In this document: positions 42,234-52,623 of the stretch, piece by piece
Layout: every line of letters starts with the position of its first letter
Numbering within the stretch: position 1 is the stretch's first letter
NCBI GenBank assembly: GCA_022823145.1
Contig: JAJDXS010000013.1
Span: 1 to 61,390, forward strand
DNA length: 61,390 nt
Reading direction: 5' to 3'
Source of the DNA: Gemmatimonadota bacterium
GTDB taxonomy: Bacteria > Gemmatimonadota > Gemmatimonadetes > Longimicrobiales > Gaopeijiaceae
The notes under the pieces: generated by a model
Told to the model about the DNA's origin: nothing
The model's input: the letters and a program-made list of their open reading frames with translations, nothing else
Databases searched by the model: none
Position numbers and translations under genes: made by a program

Positions 42234-42458
42234 CATGACCTCCAAAATGTGGCGTAGCGATTGCAGCCGCCAGCGCTTCAGAAGCAGCAGCGACCGATAG
42301 GGACCACAGTATTGGCCGGAAGGTCGGGCGGTTCCATGGCTCGATGGGTCCGACTTTTTCGGCAAAGCGCGCGGGTGACGGGGCCGGTGACGAATCTCCC
42401 GGATACTGCGAGCGAACTCCGCGCTTCGCGATCGGGTTTCGCGCCGGCGAGGAGCCCC

Positions 42459-43958
42459 TTACGAAGCCGGGGCGCTCGCCCTCCGGATCGCCTGTCCGGG
42501 ATACACGCCGTCGACCAGGCTCCCGTCACGCACCACCGGCGTCCCGGCCACGAGCACATGCATGAACCCGCGTGAGGGCGCGGCCGGGTCGTCGTAGTCC
42601 GCCATGTCCAGCACGGTCTCGGGATCGAAGAGGGCCAGGTCGGCATCGGCGCCCTCCTGTACCCGGCCCTTGCGGGCCATGACAGGAGCTGCGCCCTCAA
42701 CCCGCCGGGCCGGCAGGATTGTCATCTTGGCCAGCGCGTCCATCAGGCTGATCACGCCCCGGTCGCGCGAATAATGACCCAGAATGCGGGCGAACGTCCC
42801 GGCGCCGCGCGGGTGCACCGAGGTGAACAGGAACGGAATACCGTCACTTGCGGCGATCACATCCGGCTGCGCGACGATCCACTCGTTCGTTTCCTCGTTG
42901 CGCCCGTGGATGACTACCCACCCGCCCTGCTCGCGATACTGCCGGAAGGTCTCCGCGTTCAGCCGCTCCGCCTGGCCGGGCCACTGCAGCCGCTGGTATT
43001 CCGAGTCGTCCAGCCCCTCCCACGGGTCGAACAGCGCGGACTCGATGAAGGTCGAAGACGCGGTGTACGGATACGCTTCGGTGGTGACGTCCAGCCCACG
43101 CTCCGCGGCTCCACGGATCAGGCCCAGGGCGTCCACCGCCGACTCGTCGGCGGAGGAATTGAGGTGGACGATGTGAAGCGACACCCCGGTTGCGGCGGCG
43201 TTCGCAATCACCTCCTGGAAGGGCCCCAGATTGCCGCCCTCGTCCGCTGCCCGCAGGTGCACGTAGGCTGGCACACCGTTTGCCGCGGCCGACTCGAAGA
43301 GGTCGATGATCTCGGTCCGCGAAGCACCCGGGGTGTAGGTGATCCCGAAGCCGTACCCCAGGCCGCCTTCCTCCAGACCGCCCTCCATCAGCGCCGCCAG
43401 TTCGGCAACCTGTACGTCGTCCAGCTCCTGATAGATGATGTCCGAGCCCATCGACTCGTTCTGGCCTGGGGGCAGAGTCGGCTGGTGCCCGACATCGATA
43501 CCCGCCAGGAGCTTGGTCCGGGCATTCGGGTGGCTTACGGTCGCGCCGAAGTTGAGCAGTGTGCGGCCTTCGCGCGAGGCGTACCAGGAGGCCACCGGGA
43601 AGACACCGATCTCCAACTCCAGTGCGGTGGTCACTCCGTCCAGCGCCTGCAGGCGTTCGCCCACCGAACTCTGGCCGTGGGCGTGGAGGTCGATGAACCC
43701 GGGTGCCACCACCAGCCCTGTCGCGTCGATGGTGTCGCTTCCCTCCAGCGCGTCCTCGGTGACCTCGACGATCGTCCCGCCGGTGATTCCCAGGTTGCGC
43801 GTGGCGTCGAGCCCCGTTTCGGGGTCCATGACGCGGCCGTTTACGATGACGAGGTCGTGCGTGGAGCCCCGCAGCCACCAGAACGCACCGAGGGCACCGG
43901 CGACGACGACAGCGAGCAGCAAAAGCTGGTTGCGGGAGCCTGGAGAGAGTCGGGACAT
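42459..43958 (-). CDS. Membrane-anchored D-aminoacylase-like amidohydrolase
   Basis: This 499-residue protein has an N-terminal membrane anchor (LLLLAVVVAGALGAFWWL), then a metal-dependent amidohydrolase of the D-aminoacylase/N-acyl-D-amino-acid deacylase group. Metal ligands are seen in FIDLHAHG (HxH), YVHLR and LHIVHLNS, with a catalytic Asp expected in the IAASDGIPF segment. The family hydrolyses N-acyl-D-amino acids. It is placed to act in the periplasm. The ATG at 43958 starts the anchor; the frame stays open to 44039. Ribosome site is weak. Confidence 0.9.
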   Translation of the reverse strand: MSRLSPGSRNQLLLLAVVVAGALGAFWWLRGSTHDLVIVNGRVMDPETGLDATRNLGITGGTIVEVTEDALEGSDTIDATGLVVAPGFIDLHAHGQSSVGERLQALDGVTTALELEIGVFPVASWYASREGRTLLNFGATVSHPNARTKLLAGIDVGHQPTLPPGQNESMGSDIIYQELDDVQVAELAALMEGGLEEGGLGYGFGITYTPGASRTEIIDLFESAAANGVPAYVHLRAADEGGNLGPFQEVIANAAATGVSLHIVHLNSSADESAVDALGLIRGAAERGLDVTTEAYPYTASSTFIESALFDPWEGLDDSEYQRLQWPGQAERLNAETFRQYREQGGWVVIHGRNEETNEWIVAQPDVIAASDGIPFLFTSVHPRGAGTFARILGHYSRDRGVISLMDALAKMTILPARRVEGAAPVMARKGRVQEGADADLALFDPETVLDMADYDDPAAPSRGFMHVLVAGTPVVRDGSLVDGVYPGQAIRRASAPAS

Positions 43959-44061
43959 GGCTGGGCCTGTATGCGTTGCAGTCGGTGTGGCGGCGGAGCC
44001 GCGATGTCTGAGATTCCGCACTGGCGTGGCCGTGCGCAACCCTGCCCCCCGGGCCCGCCGT

Positions 44062-45225
44062 TCATGTTCCGTCGGGCATCAGCCTGGTTCCCGGATGAAA
44101 TGCCGCCCAGGCGGCCCAGAAGGCGACGTAGGCATCGGCAATGGGGCGCAGCCTTCGCCGCGTTCCCGCCAGTGGTCCCGCAACGGGCGTACCGTCGACG
44201 GCCCATGTCGTGCCGGTCAGGTTGTCCACCACACCGCCCTCGCCCGCGACGAAGTTGGCTGCCCGGGAGCCTACCTCCGGACGATACGCCATCGCCGCCT
44301 CGCGCGTGCCGTCCCAGATGACCATTGCGGGGGCGTCCCGGTAGGTGAACTCGAGGGCGGCGTGGTCGCCCAGCGAGGCCATCGCGCCAAAGGAAAACGC
44401 CTGGGGCGGCGCGCCGGGAGGATCGCCGGGCAGGCCCAGGACGCGCTCCTTCGGTGGCAGCCGCCCGTCGTCCAGCGGGATCGGGTGGTCCAGGAAGTCG
44501 GCGTTGTGCGGATCCTCGTACTCGTCTCCGTACGGATTGCGCACATAGAGCCGCCAGTCGCTGAAGCCGCCGGGCGCGCCCACCATGCGCGAATCGGGGT
44601 GCAGCGATCTCCAGCCGGCCATGGTCATCTCCACGGCCGGCAGCCTCTCCAGGCGGGTGCCGGTCTGCGGGCCGCAGCGGGCCTCGCCCAGCATCTGCAG
44701 CCAGAAGGACTCCGGCACGTTGGTGTCGTACATGACGAGGTTGGCGTTGTAGAGCAGACCGGAGACCCGCAATTCGGCGCCGCCCACCGCGTTGCGCCGA
44801 AAGGCCAGAGCCGACCCGGTGAGCGGGCAGTAGGTCACGACCATCCGGTCGTCACCGTTGAAGTTCACGATCTCGTGGCGCCACATGATGTTGTGCGGAA
44901 TCACGATCCAGTCTGCACCCAACTGCACCGCGATCACGCGGTCGTGGTCGCGCACGAAGGAGTTGGCCGGAATCATCGGCGAGATGGGCACGATCTCGGG
45001 GTCGGTGAGCGCCGGAATCCCGTCCCGCCCGACCCCGCCGTCGGCGAGGAAGGCGGGGTCGAGATCGCAGACGAGATCGTCGTCGGGGGTCGGGCCCGTG
45101 CCGATGCCGCCCGCACCGTCGCACCCAGCCAGCAACAGGGTGGAAAGGACGCACCACGGCGCCGCCCTGCGCGATTGCGCGGTGCCGACGTGAAGTGCGA
45201 ACATTGTGGCGACCGGCCCGGTCAT
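44062..45225 (-). CDS. DUF3179-family lipoprotein
   Basis: This 387-residue protein belongs to DUF3179, recognised by [21 protein letters not shown] and the Cys-containing [13 protein letters not shown] segment, plus a later paired Cys in [11 protein letters not shown] signal with lipobox LLAGC precedes it, so it is attached to a membrane facing the periplasm. The conserved Cys in TYCPLTG recalls thioredoxin-like or haem sites, but function is unestablished. The start could be the ATG at 45225 or 45204; both retain the lipobox. It diverges from the TonB receptor gene. Confidence 0.85.
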   Translation of the reverse strand: MTGPVATMFALHVGTAQSRRAAPWCVLSTLLLAGCDGAGGIGTGPTPDDDLVCDLDPAFLADGGVGRDGIPALTDPEIVPISPMIPANSFVRDHDRVIAVQLGADWIVIPHNIMWRHEIVNFNGDDRMVVTYCPLTGSALAFRRNAVGGAELRVSGLLYNANLVMYDTNVPESFWLQMLGEARCGPQTGTRLERLPAVEMTMAGWRSLHPDSRMVGAPGGFSDWRLYVRNPYGDEYEDPHNADFLDHPIPLDDGRLPPKERVLGLPGDPPGAPPQAFSFGAMASLGDHAALEFTYRDAPAMVIWDGTREAAMAYRPEVGSRAANFVAGEGGVVDNLTGTTWAVDGTPVAGPLAGTRRRLRPIADAYVAFWAAWAAFHPGTRLMPDGT

Positions 45226-45349
45226 GGATGATCCGAGGTGGCGGAGAGGTTCCTGCTGTTTGTGGGAATGTCCATGCGACATGACTTGGGCCACAACCCC
45301 AACCTGATATCAGGCAAGCGTCCGCGCGCGCTCACGGAACCCCGTCACG

Positions 45350-48300
45350 ATGAGATCAGGCAGCCGAACCCGCTCCCGCCGCCCTCCCACCCCCCTTGTG
45401 CTGCCAGCCTGTGCGCTCGCGCTGGGACTCGTCCTCGCGGTCATGCCGTGCCCGGCTTCCGCCCAGTCGCAGGCTTCCACGGGCGTGATCCGGGGCCAGG
45501 TTCTGGACGCGACCGGCACACCTGTTGCCGGAGCGGTCGTCGAGATCGTGCACCTCGAGACGGCGCTGGCGACCACGGTGCGCACCACCTCTGCCGGCAC
45601 TTTCGTGCGCCCGCTCCTTCCGCTCGGACGCTACGACGTTGCCGCGCGGGCCGAGGGTCAGCTCGGATCCGCCGTGTCGCCCGGTCTGGTGCTGCGCGTC
45701 GGCGAGGAGCTGTCGGTGACGCTGCGCTTCGGCGTGGTCGAGCTGGAGGGGATAACGGTCGAGGGACATCGTGAGCATCTCGTGCACCCCGAGGACGTTA
45801 CGAGTTCGACCAGGCTGCCCGGGGAGGTGGTCGACGCGCTCCCCAACAACGGGCGCAACTACCTCGATCTGGCGCTGCTGACTCCCGGGGTCGCGATCTC
45901 GCAGGGGCCGGACGGAGACGAGCTGAACATCAGCGGCCAGCGCGGGATCTTCAACAACTTCATCGTCGACGGAGCCGACTTCAACAATCCGTTCTTCGGC
46001 GAGCAGCGGGGAGGGCAGCGGCCGGCGTTCACCTTCAGCCAGGACGCGATCGAGGAAGTCGTGGTGGTCAACCAGGGCGCCACGGCCGAGTTCGGGCGGT
46101 CGGCCGGGGGGTTTGTGAATGTTATCACAAAGTCCGGGAGCAACGAGTTCGCGGGTTCCGCGCACTACTTCGGACAGTGGGATGGGGTGTCGGCCGCGTA
46201 TCCGGCTGCGCTGCAGGCGGGAGAGCCGGACTTTCTGCGGAGCCAGTTCGGCTTGACCGTCGGAGGGCCCATCGTGCGCGACCGCGCGTTCTACTTCGTG
46301 GCGTACGATCAGCAGGCGGCGACCGAGACCAAGCAGGCCCGGCGGCTGGTCCGCGAGCCGGGGAACCTGGCGCGGCTCCGCGGCTTTCTGACTTCACAGT
46401 GGCCCGGGCTCTTCGACGACGAGTTCGGACCCATCACCCGGACCGACGATGCCCGCGCATTGCTCTTCAAGACCGATTTCCACCTCGACGGGAGCAACCA
46501 GCTCTCGTTCAAGTACAACTACAACTGGTCCGAGCAGCTCAACGGGACCTTCGACGTGGACTCGTGGGGCGTGTCGGCCAACGGGGTGGAGACCGACGAG
46601 GCGCACGCCTTCAACTTCAGTTGGCGGTCGCTGATCGGGAGCACGATGTCGCACGAGTTGCGCGTGCAGTGGGCGCGCGAGGACCGCGTGCGCTGGTACG
46701 ACGGGCCGCTGATGCCGGGTTCGACGCCTCCCGCCACGCCGCAGTTCGCGAAGCTGGGCGGGCGGCCCTTTCCCGACATCGGCATGGACTTCGCCGACGG
46801 GTTCCGGATCGGACTGCCGTTCTTCCTGCCCATCGATCCCGCCTACGACACGCGGCTGCAAGTGGTGGACAACTGGTCGTGGCTGACGGGCCGCCACCTG
46901 CTCAAGGCGGGCGTCGAGTACAACCGGACGGGGATTACCCAGCAGTTCATCGGCTTCGCCAACGGCCGATACATCTTCGACTCGGTCGACGGCTTCATCA
47001 ACTTCGTGACGCAGGGGAGCCGGTACGTGACGTGTTCGGACGGGTCGGACAGCGCGACCGGGGAATGTCCCGCGGGGACTGCCATCACGGGACCCGTGCT
47101 CACCTACCTGCAGTCGGGTACGGTTCCGGGGGTGGCGCCGGACCGCCTGGGCAGGGGTGACTTCGGCGTGGGCGAACTGGCGCTCTTCCTGCAGGACACC
47201 TGGAAGCCGACCGACCGGCTGACCGTGAACCTCGGCCTGCGCTGGGAGGGAACCTGGCACCCCGAGGTTGCGGTCCAGCCTGACGCGACCTTCTACGCGC
47301 CCTATCTGAACGACCCGAGATTCCCCTCCGTCGGGACGATCCCCGACGACCTCGACAACTTCCAGCCGCGGCTTGGCCTTGCGTGGGATGTCGGCGGCGA
47401 CGGACGGACCGCCGTTCGGCTCAACGCCGGCGCCTACCATGCGCGCATCCCGATTCTGGTGTTCGCGCAGAGCGTGACCACGAACGGTGCGTTTCAGCAG
47501 ATCTTCTTCCGCAGCAGCTTCGGGCTGCCGGACCAGGGGCCGCCCGCGATCGGCCAACTCATCGACGGGAGCGCCACGGCACCGTTCCTGCCCGACATAC
47601 ACGTCACGGCCAAGGATCTGGAGTTGCCGCGCACCTGGTCGTTCGCGGCCGAGATCGAACGGGAGCTGCCGGGCGAAGTGGCCGCGAGTCTCTCGTACCA
47701 GCACGCGCGCGGCGACCACCTCTTCCGGTTCGTCAACCGCAACGACGCGGTCTTCGGGTCGCCGTTCGGGATCGGCACCCACCCCGGAGGCGGCGGGATA
47801 GGCACGCTGACGGTGGCGGAGAGCACCGCGCGGTCACGCTACCACGCCGTGACGGCCGGTCTGCGCGCCCAAGACGCCATGGGCGGGCGGCTGGCCTTCG
47901 ACCTGAGCTACACGCTGTCGTTCGACAGGTCGGACGACGACAACGAGCGCGATCCCTTCACCTTCCGATATGCGGATGCGTCCAACCTGGCGCCCGATTT
48001 CGGCTGGTCCGATCGCGACCGGCGCCACAAGGCCACCGGCTACCTGGCGTTCTCGCTGCCCGGGGACATCGCGTTCAGCAACATCCTGCGCTACCTGTCG
48101 GCGTCGCCCGTCTCGGAGAGTTGTGCGCGGCGCGGCGAGCGGGCCGCCCAGCCCTCCGACCGCATCTGCACGGACGGCGGGATCCTGGAGCGCAACACGC
48201 TGCGCCGCGAAAACGCGTTCTTCACCTGGGACATCAGGCTGTCGCGGCCCTTCGCCGTCGGCGACGAGCGGACGGTCGAGCCCGTTTTCGAGGTCTTCAA

Positions 48301-48427
48301 CCTGACGAACGCCGACAACTCGCTCGACACCGCCAGCGGCTCGCTGCTCTTCAACTTCGACGGTTCCATCCGCAGCGGGCTGGGGGATACCCGGCGCGCG
48401 CAACTGGGTGCGCGGCTACGCTTCTGA
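45350..48427 (+). CDS. Oar-like TonB-dependent receptor with carboxypeptidase-like N-terminal domain
   Basis: This is a 1025-residue outer-membrane protein: signal peptide ending near ASAQSQ (about 39), carboxypeptidase-regulatory beta-sandwich (about 45-125, IRGQVLDATGTPVAGAVVEI), plug domain (about 140-270, with LPNNGRNYLDLALLTPGV and GGFVNVITKSGSNEF typical of Oar-like receptors) and a barrel that ends in Phe (GARLRF). Unlike SusC proteins it has no SusD partner. A loop near residue 560 carries two Cys that may form a disulfide. The substrate is unknown. A CRP-like palindrome lies inside the plug-coding part at 46113. Confidence 0.93.
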   Translation: MRSGSRTRSRRPPTPLVLPACALALGLVLAVMPCPASAQSQASTGVIRGQVLDATGTPVAGAVVEIVHLETALATTVRTTSAGTFVRPLLPLGRYDVAARAEGQLGSAVSPGLVLRVGEELSVTLRFGVVELEGITVEGHREHLVHPEDVTSSTRLPGEVVDALPNNGRNYLDLALLTPGVAISQGPDGDELNISGQRGIFNNFIVDGADFNNPFFGEQRGGQRPAFTFSQDAIEEVVVVNQGATAEFGRSAGGFVNVITKSGSNEFAGSAHYFGQWDGVSAAYPAALQAGEPDFLRSQFGLTVGGPIVRDRAFYFVAYDQQAATETKQARRLVREPGNLARLRGFLTSQWPGLFDDEFGPITRTDDARALLFKTDFHLDGSNQLSFKYNYNWSEQLNGTFDVDSWGVSANGVETDEAHAFNFSWRSLIGSTMSHELRVQWAREDRVRWYDGPLMPGSTPPATPQFAKLGGRPFPDIGMDFADGFRIGLPFFLPIDPAYDTRLQVVDNWSWLTGRHLLKAGVEYNRTGITQQFIGFANGRYIFDSVDGFINFVTQGSRYVTCSDGSDSATGECPAGTAITGPVLTYLQSGTVPGVAPDRLGRGDFGVGELALFLQDTWKPTDRLTVNLGLRWEGTWHPEVAVQPDATFYAPYLNDPRFPSVGTIPDDLDNFQPRLGLAWDVGGDGRTAVRLNAGAYHARIPILVFAQSVTTNGAFQQIFFRSSFGLPDQGPPAIGQLIDGSATAPFLPDIHVTAKDLELPRTWSFAAEIERELPGEVAASLSYQHARGDHLFRFVNRNDAVFGSPFGIGTHPGGGGIGTLTVAESTARSRYHAVTAGLRAQDAMGGRLAFDLSYTLSFDRSDDDNERDPFTFRYADASNLAPDFGWSDRDRRHKATGYLAFSLPGDIAFSNILRYLSASPVSESCARRGERAAQPSDRICTDGGILERNTLRRENAFFTWDIRLSRPFAVGDERTVEPVFEVFNLTNADNSLDTASGSLLFNFDGSIRSGLGDTRRAQLGARLRF
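46113..46130. promoter_or_regulatory. CRP-like palindrome inside the TonB receptor gene
   Basis: TTGTGA-N6-TCACAA is a perfect inverted repeat. It falls in a conserved protein motif (FVNVITKSG), so part of the match may be forced by the amino acids, though the codons used are less GC-rich than their neighbours. Confidence 0.25.
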
Positions 48428-48442
48428 CCGTCGGCCCGACGG
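48428..48442. terminator. Short hairpin after the TonB receptor gene
   Basis: CCGTCG (48428-48433) pairs with CGACGG (48437-48442) across a 3-base loop, directly after the receptor stop codon and before the convergent aminotransferase stop at 48450. There is no T-run, so this is a weak candidate bidirectional terminator. Confidence 0.35.
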
Positions 48443-48449
48443 CTCCAGC

Positions 48450-49718
48450 CTACACCAGTCCCCCGATCACCCCCAGCAGCCGCTCCACGTCGTCGCGGTT
48501 GTTGAACATCCCCACGGCGGCCCGCAGCAGCTTCCCGTCTTCCTGAAAGGTGACCGCCACGCCTTCGTCGGCGAGGGCCCGGCCCAACCGCTCGTGGTCG
48601 AGCCCGTGATGGAAGCTGACGATCGCCGACGGGTTGTTCGGCGGAGTGAACATCCGCATGCCCAGCGCCCGGGCGCCTTCGCGCAACTCTGCCGCCAGGG
48701 AGTGGGTATGTTGGGCAATCCTGTCGAGCCCGACCTGTCCCAGAAACTCGAGAGCGGCGTCCAGCGCGGTGACCGGCCCGTAGGCGGGGTTGGCGTACTC
48801 CAGCTTCTCGGCACTGGTCTTCAGTCGAAAGCGGTGTCCGGGCAGGGTCTCGGCGACCTGCCGGTGCCCGTACCGGTCCGCGCTCAGCCACTCCAGGTGT
48901 TCGCGGCGCACGTAGAAGGGCGCGCAGCCGAAATCCGCGTGCAGCCACTTGTAGCCGTTGCCGCAGGCGAAATCGACCCCTTCGTCGTGGAGGTCGGTGG
49001 GGAATGTGCCCCATGCCTGGATGGCATCGGCGAAGAGGTAGGCCCCGTGGGAGTGCGCGAGGTCGGCCAGGGCGGGAAGGTCGTAGCGGAAGCCATTGCG
49101 GTTCGACACCCAGGCCACGCTGATCAGCCGGGTCCGCCGGTCGGTTCGCGCGGCAAAGTCGTCGACGGTCACGACGCCATCCCGGGAGGGGATGATCCTC
49201 AGTTCGATCCCGGCCCGACGCTCCAGCTCGCGGTAGAGCACGAAGGTCGTCACGAAGTGCAGCTCGTCCACGACCACGTTGTCGCCGGCCCGCCATTCCA
49301 TGGCGCTTACGATGATGTTCTCGGCGCCGCTCGTCGCGTAGAGAAAGGCGAGTTCGTCCTCATCGGCGCCGAACAAGTCCGCGAAGCGGGAGCGTGCACC
49401 CGCAATGGCCTCGCGGCCCGCCGCCGCGTCACGGCGGCGCATCTTGTTGTCGGCGTACGCGTGCAGCGCATCGCGGACGGGGACGGGAAGCGGTCCCACC
49501 GAAGCCGTGTTGAGGTACGCAAGCTCGTCGGTAACCGGAAAACTGCCGCGTACCCCGAGTGGGTCGTCGGAACCGGTGTTCGCGGAATGGAAGTCCCGGT
49601 CCGCGCCAGTCCGTTCGCGTGACTCCGGATAGGCTCCGCCGGTGCGGATTCCCGGAATTGTGGCAAGTCCGGCCGCGGCCGAAGTCGTCAGGAATCGTCG
49701 TCGGTTCAAGCGGTTCAT
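48450..49718 (-). CDS. Tat-exported class V aminotransferase (cysteine-desulfurase-like fold)
   Basis: The 422-residue PLP enzyme starts with a Tat signal (NRRRFLTTSAAAGLA). The aminotransferase V core is visible: AYLNTASVGPLP, the cofactor loop ATSGAENII, the DAIQAWG segment that holds the pyridine ring, and the PLP-binding Lys in CGNGYKWLHADFG. Members include isopenicillin-N epimerase-like enzymes, kynureninase-like enzymes and desulfurases. Export of a PLP enzyme by Tat is uncommon but is known for epimerase-like members. GGGAGG is 5 bases before the ATG. It diverges from cysD, but a direct link to sulfur metabolism cannot be shown. Confidence 0.9.
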   Translation of the reverse strand: MNRLNRRRFLTTSAAAGLATIPGIRTGGAYPESRERTGADRDFHSANTGSDDPLGVRGSFPVTDELAYLNTASVGPLPVPVRDALHAYADNKMRRRDAAAGREAIAGARSRFADLFGADEDELAFLYATSGAENIIVSAMEWRAGDNVVVDELHFVTTFVLYRELERRAGIELRIIPSRDGVVTVDDFAARTDRRTRLISVAWVSNRNGFRYDLPALADLAHSHGAYLFADAIQAWGTFPTDLHDEGVDFACGNGYKWLHADFGCAPFYVRREHLEWLSADRYGHRQVAETLPGHRFRLKTSAEKLEYANPAYGPVTALDAALEFLGQVGLDRIAQHTHSLAAELREGARALGMRMFTPPNNPSAIVSFHHGLDHERLGRALADEGVAVTFQEDGKLLRAAVGMFNNRDDVERLLGVIGGLV

Positions 49719-49836
49719 GCATGCCTCCCTGAGACCTTGTTGCGGCTGTCAGGCCCGCGTAAGCTTCTGTTCCGGATGAGCATAGGCGTTGGTGCCGACC
49801 GCTCGAACGCTCCACGACGGTAACACCGTATCCCCA

Positions 49837-50796
49837 ATGTCGACCAGCGCAAGAGAGCCTTCACGCTACCCGGAGCCTCCCGGGCCCAGGGGTCTACGCT
49901 CTTGCCAGCATCGCGCGGCCCTGGAATCGGAGGCCATCGAGATCATCCGCGAGGGTATCGCGGCTGCGGCGCGACCCGTCATGCTCCATTCCATCGGCAA
50001 GGACTCTGCCGTGCTCCTGCACCTGGCCCGCAAGGCGTTCTGGCCTGGTCCGCCTCCCATGCCGCTGCTGCACGTCGACACCACATGGAAGTTCCGCGAC
50101 ATGATCGCCTTCCGCGACCGGATGGCGGCGGAGGCCGAAATTCGCCTGATCGTCCACACGAACCGGGAGGGTGTCGACGCGGGCATAACCCCGTTCACCC
50201 ACGGGTCCGACCACTACACCCAGGTGATGAAGACCGTGGCCCTGCGTCAGGCACTCGACGCGGGCCGCTACGACATGATCCTTGTCGGAGCGCGCCGGGA
50301 CGAAGAAAAATCCCGTGCCAAGGAGCGAATCTTCTCACTTCGCAACGCCCGGCACCAATGGGATCCCAAAGCCCAGCGGCCGGAGCTGTGGCACCTCTAC
50401 AACACCCGTCTCCAGGAGGGCGAGTCCCTCCGCATCTCCCCGCTGTCCAACTGGTCGGAAGCCGACGTCTGGTACTACATCGCCGCCGAGGGAATCCCCA
50501 TCGTGCCGCTTTACCGTGCCGCCGAGCGCCCCGTGGTGGAGCGCGACGGCCAGCTGATCATGGTGGACGACGACCGCATGCCGCTCGCACCCGGCGAGGT
50601 CCCCACCCGCCGCCGTGTCCGCTTCCGCACGCTCGGATGCTATCCGCTCACGGCTGCGGTCGAGAGCAACGCGGACACACTGGACGCAATCATCGCCGAA
50701 ACGCTCGCGGCCGACCACTCCGAGCGCGAAGGCCGCCTCATCGACCACGACACCGAAGCCTCGATGGAGCGGAAGAAGCGGGAGGGCTACTTCTAG
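49837..50796 (+). CDS. cysD: Sulfate adenylyltransferase subunit 2 (CysD)
   Basis: CysD is the catalytic subunit that adenylates sulfate to APS. The 319-residue protein has the PP-loop [17 protein letters not shown], the HVDTTWKF strand, the [15 protein letters not shown] segment and the C-terminal [15 protein letters not shown] block, as in typical CysD. The ATG at 49837 gives a slightly long N-terminus; no strong ribosome site is visible. It is followed with no gap by cysN-cysC. No reductive-branch gene (cysH, cysI) is in the window, so the pair may serve PAPS-dependent sulfation. Confidence 0.95.
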   Translation: MSTSAREPSRYPEPPGPRGLRSCQHRAALESEAIEIIREGIAAAARPVMLHSIGKDSAVLLHLARKAFWPGPPPMPLLHVDTTWKFRDMIAFRDRMAAEAEIRLIVHTNREGVDAGITPFTHGSDHYTQVMKTVALRQALDAGRYDMILVGARRDEEKSRAKERIFSLRNARHQWDPKAQRPELWHLYNTRLQEGESLRISPLSNWSEADVWYYIAAEGIPIVPLYRAAERPVVERDGQLIMVDDDRMPLAPGEVPTRRRVRFRTLGCYPLTAAVESNADTLDAIIAETLAADHSEREGRLIDHDTEASMERKKREGYF

Positions 50797-52620
50797 ATGG
50801 CGCCGACCCTCAGGTTCGTCCTCTGCGGCAGCGTGGACGACGGCAAGAGCACGCTGATCGGACGCATTCTGTACGACTGCCGCCAGGTGTCTGCGGATCA
50901 GATGCAGAGGGTTGAAGAGGACTCGCGCCGTTACGGCACGCAAGGCGGCGCACCCGACCTCGCTCTCCTCATGGATGGCCTGCAGGACGAGCGCCGGCAG
51001 GGCATCACCATCGATGTCGCCTACCGTGGCTTCCGGACGCCCCGGCGGTGCTTCATCGTCGCGGACGCGCCCGGCCACGAGCAGTACACGCGCAACATGG
51101 CGACCGGCGCTTCCACGGCCGACGCAGCGGTCGTGATGGTGGACGCGCGCAAGGGAATCCTGCCTCAGACCACCCGCCACACCCGGATCGTGGCGATGTT
51201 CGGGGTGCGCCACATCGTGCTTGCCGTCAACAAGATGGACCTTGTGGCGTGGGACCGCGGCACCTTCGAGACGATCGACGCCGCGTACCGGACGGTGGCC
51301 GAAGAGATGGGACTCGCGCAGGTCGCATCCTTCCCCGTTTCCGCTCTCAGCGGCGACAACGTGACGCGGCGTTGCGCGCACACGCCCTGGTACGGCGGCC
51401 CGCGCCTGCTCGAGCACCTGGAAGCGTTGGAGACCGAGCCGCCCGCCGCGCGGCAGCCCTTCCGCATGCCGGTCCAGTATGTCAACCGCCCGAACCCTGA
51501 CTTTCGCGGCTACTGTGGCCGAATCGTGGCCGGTGACGTGTCACCCGGTGACCGTGTGCGCGTCTCGCCCGCAGGAACCGCCGCCGAGGTCGAGTCGATC
51601 GTAGTGTGGCAGGGCACGCGCGACAGCGCCACGCGGGACGATTCGGTCACGCTCACCCTCAAGCCCGACGTCGCCGTCTCCCGGGGCGATGTCATCGTGG
51701 CCGCCCATGACCCGCTCGAAGCCGCGGACCAGTACCGGGCGCGGCTCTTGTGGATGGGCGACCAACCGATGACGGTGGGGCGCCCGTACCGACTGAAGCT
51801 GCACACACACGAAGTGGGCGCCACCGTGACCCGAATCAGACACCGTGTCGACGTCGACGACGGCAGTGAACTCGCCGCCGCGCAACTCGAACTCAACGAC
51901 CTGGGCGTGGTCAATCTCGCCACCAATCGACCGATCCCCTTCGCTCCCTTCGACGAGTCACGCGAGTTGGGCGGCTTCATTCTCATCGACCGTGCGACCA
52001 ACGCGACCGTGGGTGCCGGGACGATCACCTATTCACTCATGCGCGCGGCGAACGTCAAGTGGCAGGATTTCGACATCACCGGCGAAGTTCGAGCCGATCT
52101 CAAGCGCCAGCGTGCTCGCTGCCTGTGGCTGACCGGTCTCTCCGCTTCCGGCAAGTCGACCGTGGCCAATCTGCTGGAGCGACACCTCGTGAACGAAGGC
52201 CGGCACACCTACCTGCTGGACGGGGACAACGTCCGCCACGGTCTCAACCGGGACCTCGGCTTCACCGAGGCCGATCGCGTCGAGAACATCCGCCGCGTGG
52301 CGGAAGTCGCCCGCCTCATGGTGGACGCCGGCCTGATCGTGATCGTCTCTTTCATCAGCCCCTTCCAGTCCGAGCGCGACTTCGCCCGCAGCCTGTTCGA
52401 CAAGGACGAATTCATGGAGATCTTCGTCGACGCATCGGTGGAGACGTGCGCCCGACGCGACCCGAAGGGCCTCTACGCCAAGGCTAAGCGGGGCGAAATC
52501 AGGAACTTCACCGGCGTCGACAGCCCCTACGAGCGCCCCGAGCGCCCGGATCTGCGCCTCGACACCGAGAAGCTCTCGCCGGAGGCGTGCGTGGAGCTGG
52601 TGATCGAAAGACTTGCCTAG
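50797..52620 (+). CDS. cysN: Sulfate adenylyltransferase subunit 1 / APS kinase fusion (CysN-CysC)
   Basis: The 607-residue protein combines the regulatory GTPase of sulfate adenylyltransferase with APS kinase. The GTPase part (about 1-430) shows GSVDDGKSTLIG, DAPGHEQYTRNM and the NKMD motif. The kinase part (about 440-607) shows the P-loop GLSASGKST, LDGDNVRHGLNRDLGF and the RPERPDLRLDT end. Together with CysD it converts sulfate to PAPS, the donor for sulfotransferases and the substrate for PAPS reductase. Its ATG directly follows the cysD stop. It ends 3 bp before the convergent STAS gene. Confidence 0.96.
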   Translation: MAPTLRFVLCGSVDDGKSTLIGRILYDCRQVSADQMQRVEEDSRRYGTQGGAPDLALLMDGLQDERRQGITIDVAYRGFRTPRRCFIVADAPGHEQYTRNMATGASTADAAVVMVDARKGILPQTTRHTRIVAMFGVRHIVLAVNKMDLVAWDRGTFETIDAAYRTVAEEMGLAQVASFPVSALSGDNVTRRCAHTPWYGGPRLLEHLEALETEPPAARQPFRMPVQYVNRPNPDFRGYCGRIVAGDVSPGDRVRVSPAGTAAEVESIVVWQGTRDSATRDDSVTLTLKPDVAVSRGDVIVAAHDPLEAADQYRARLLWMGDQPMTVGRPYRLKLHTHEVGATVTRIRHRVDVDDGSELAAAQLELNDLGVVNLATNRPIPFAPFDESRELGGFILIDRATNATVGAGTITYSLMRAANVKWQDFDITGEVRADLKRQRARCLWLTGLSASGKSTVANLLERHLVNEGRHTYLLDGDNVRHGLNRDLGFTEADRVENIRRVAEVARLMVDAGLIVIVSFISPFQSERDFARSLFDKDEFMEIFVDASVETCARRDPKGLYAKAKRGEIRNFTGVDSPYERPERPDLRLDTEKLSPEACVELVIERLA

Positions 52621-52623
52621 CCG

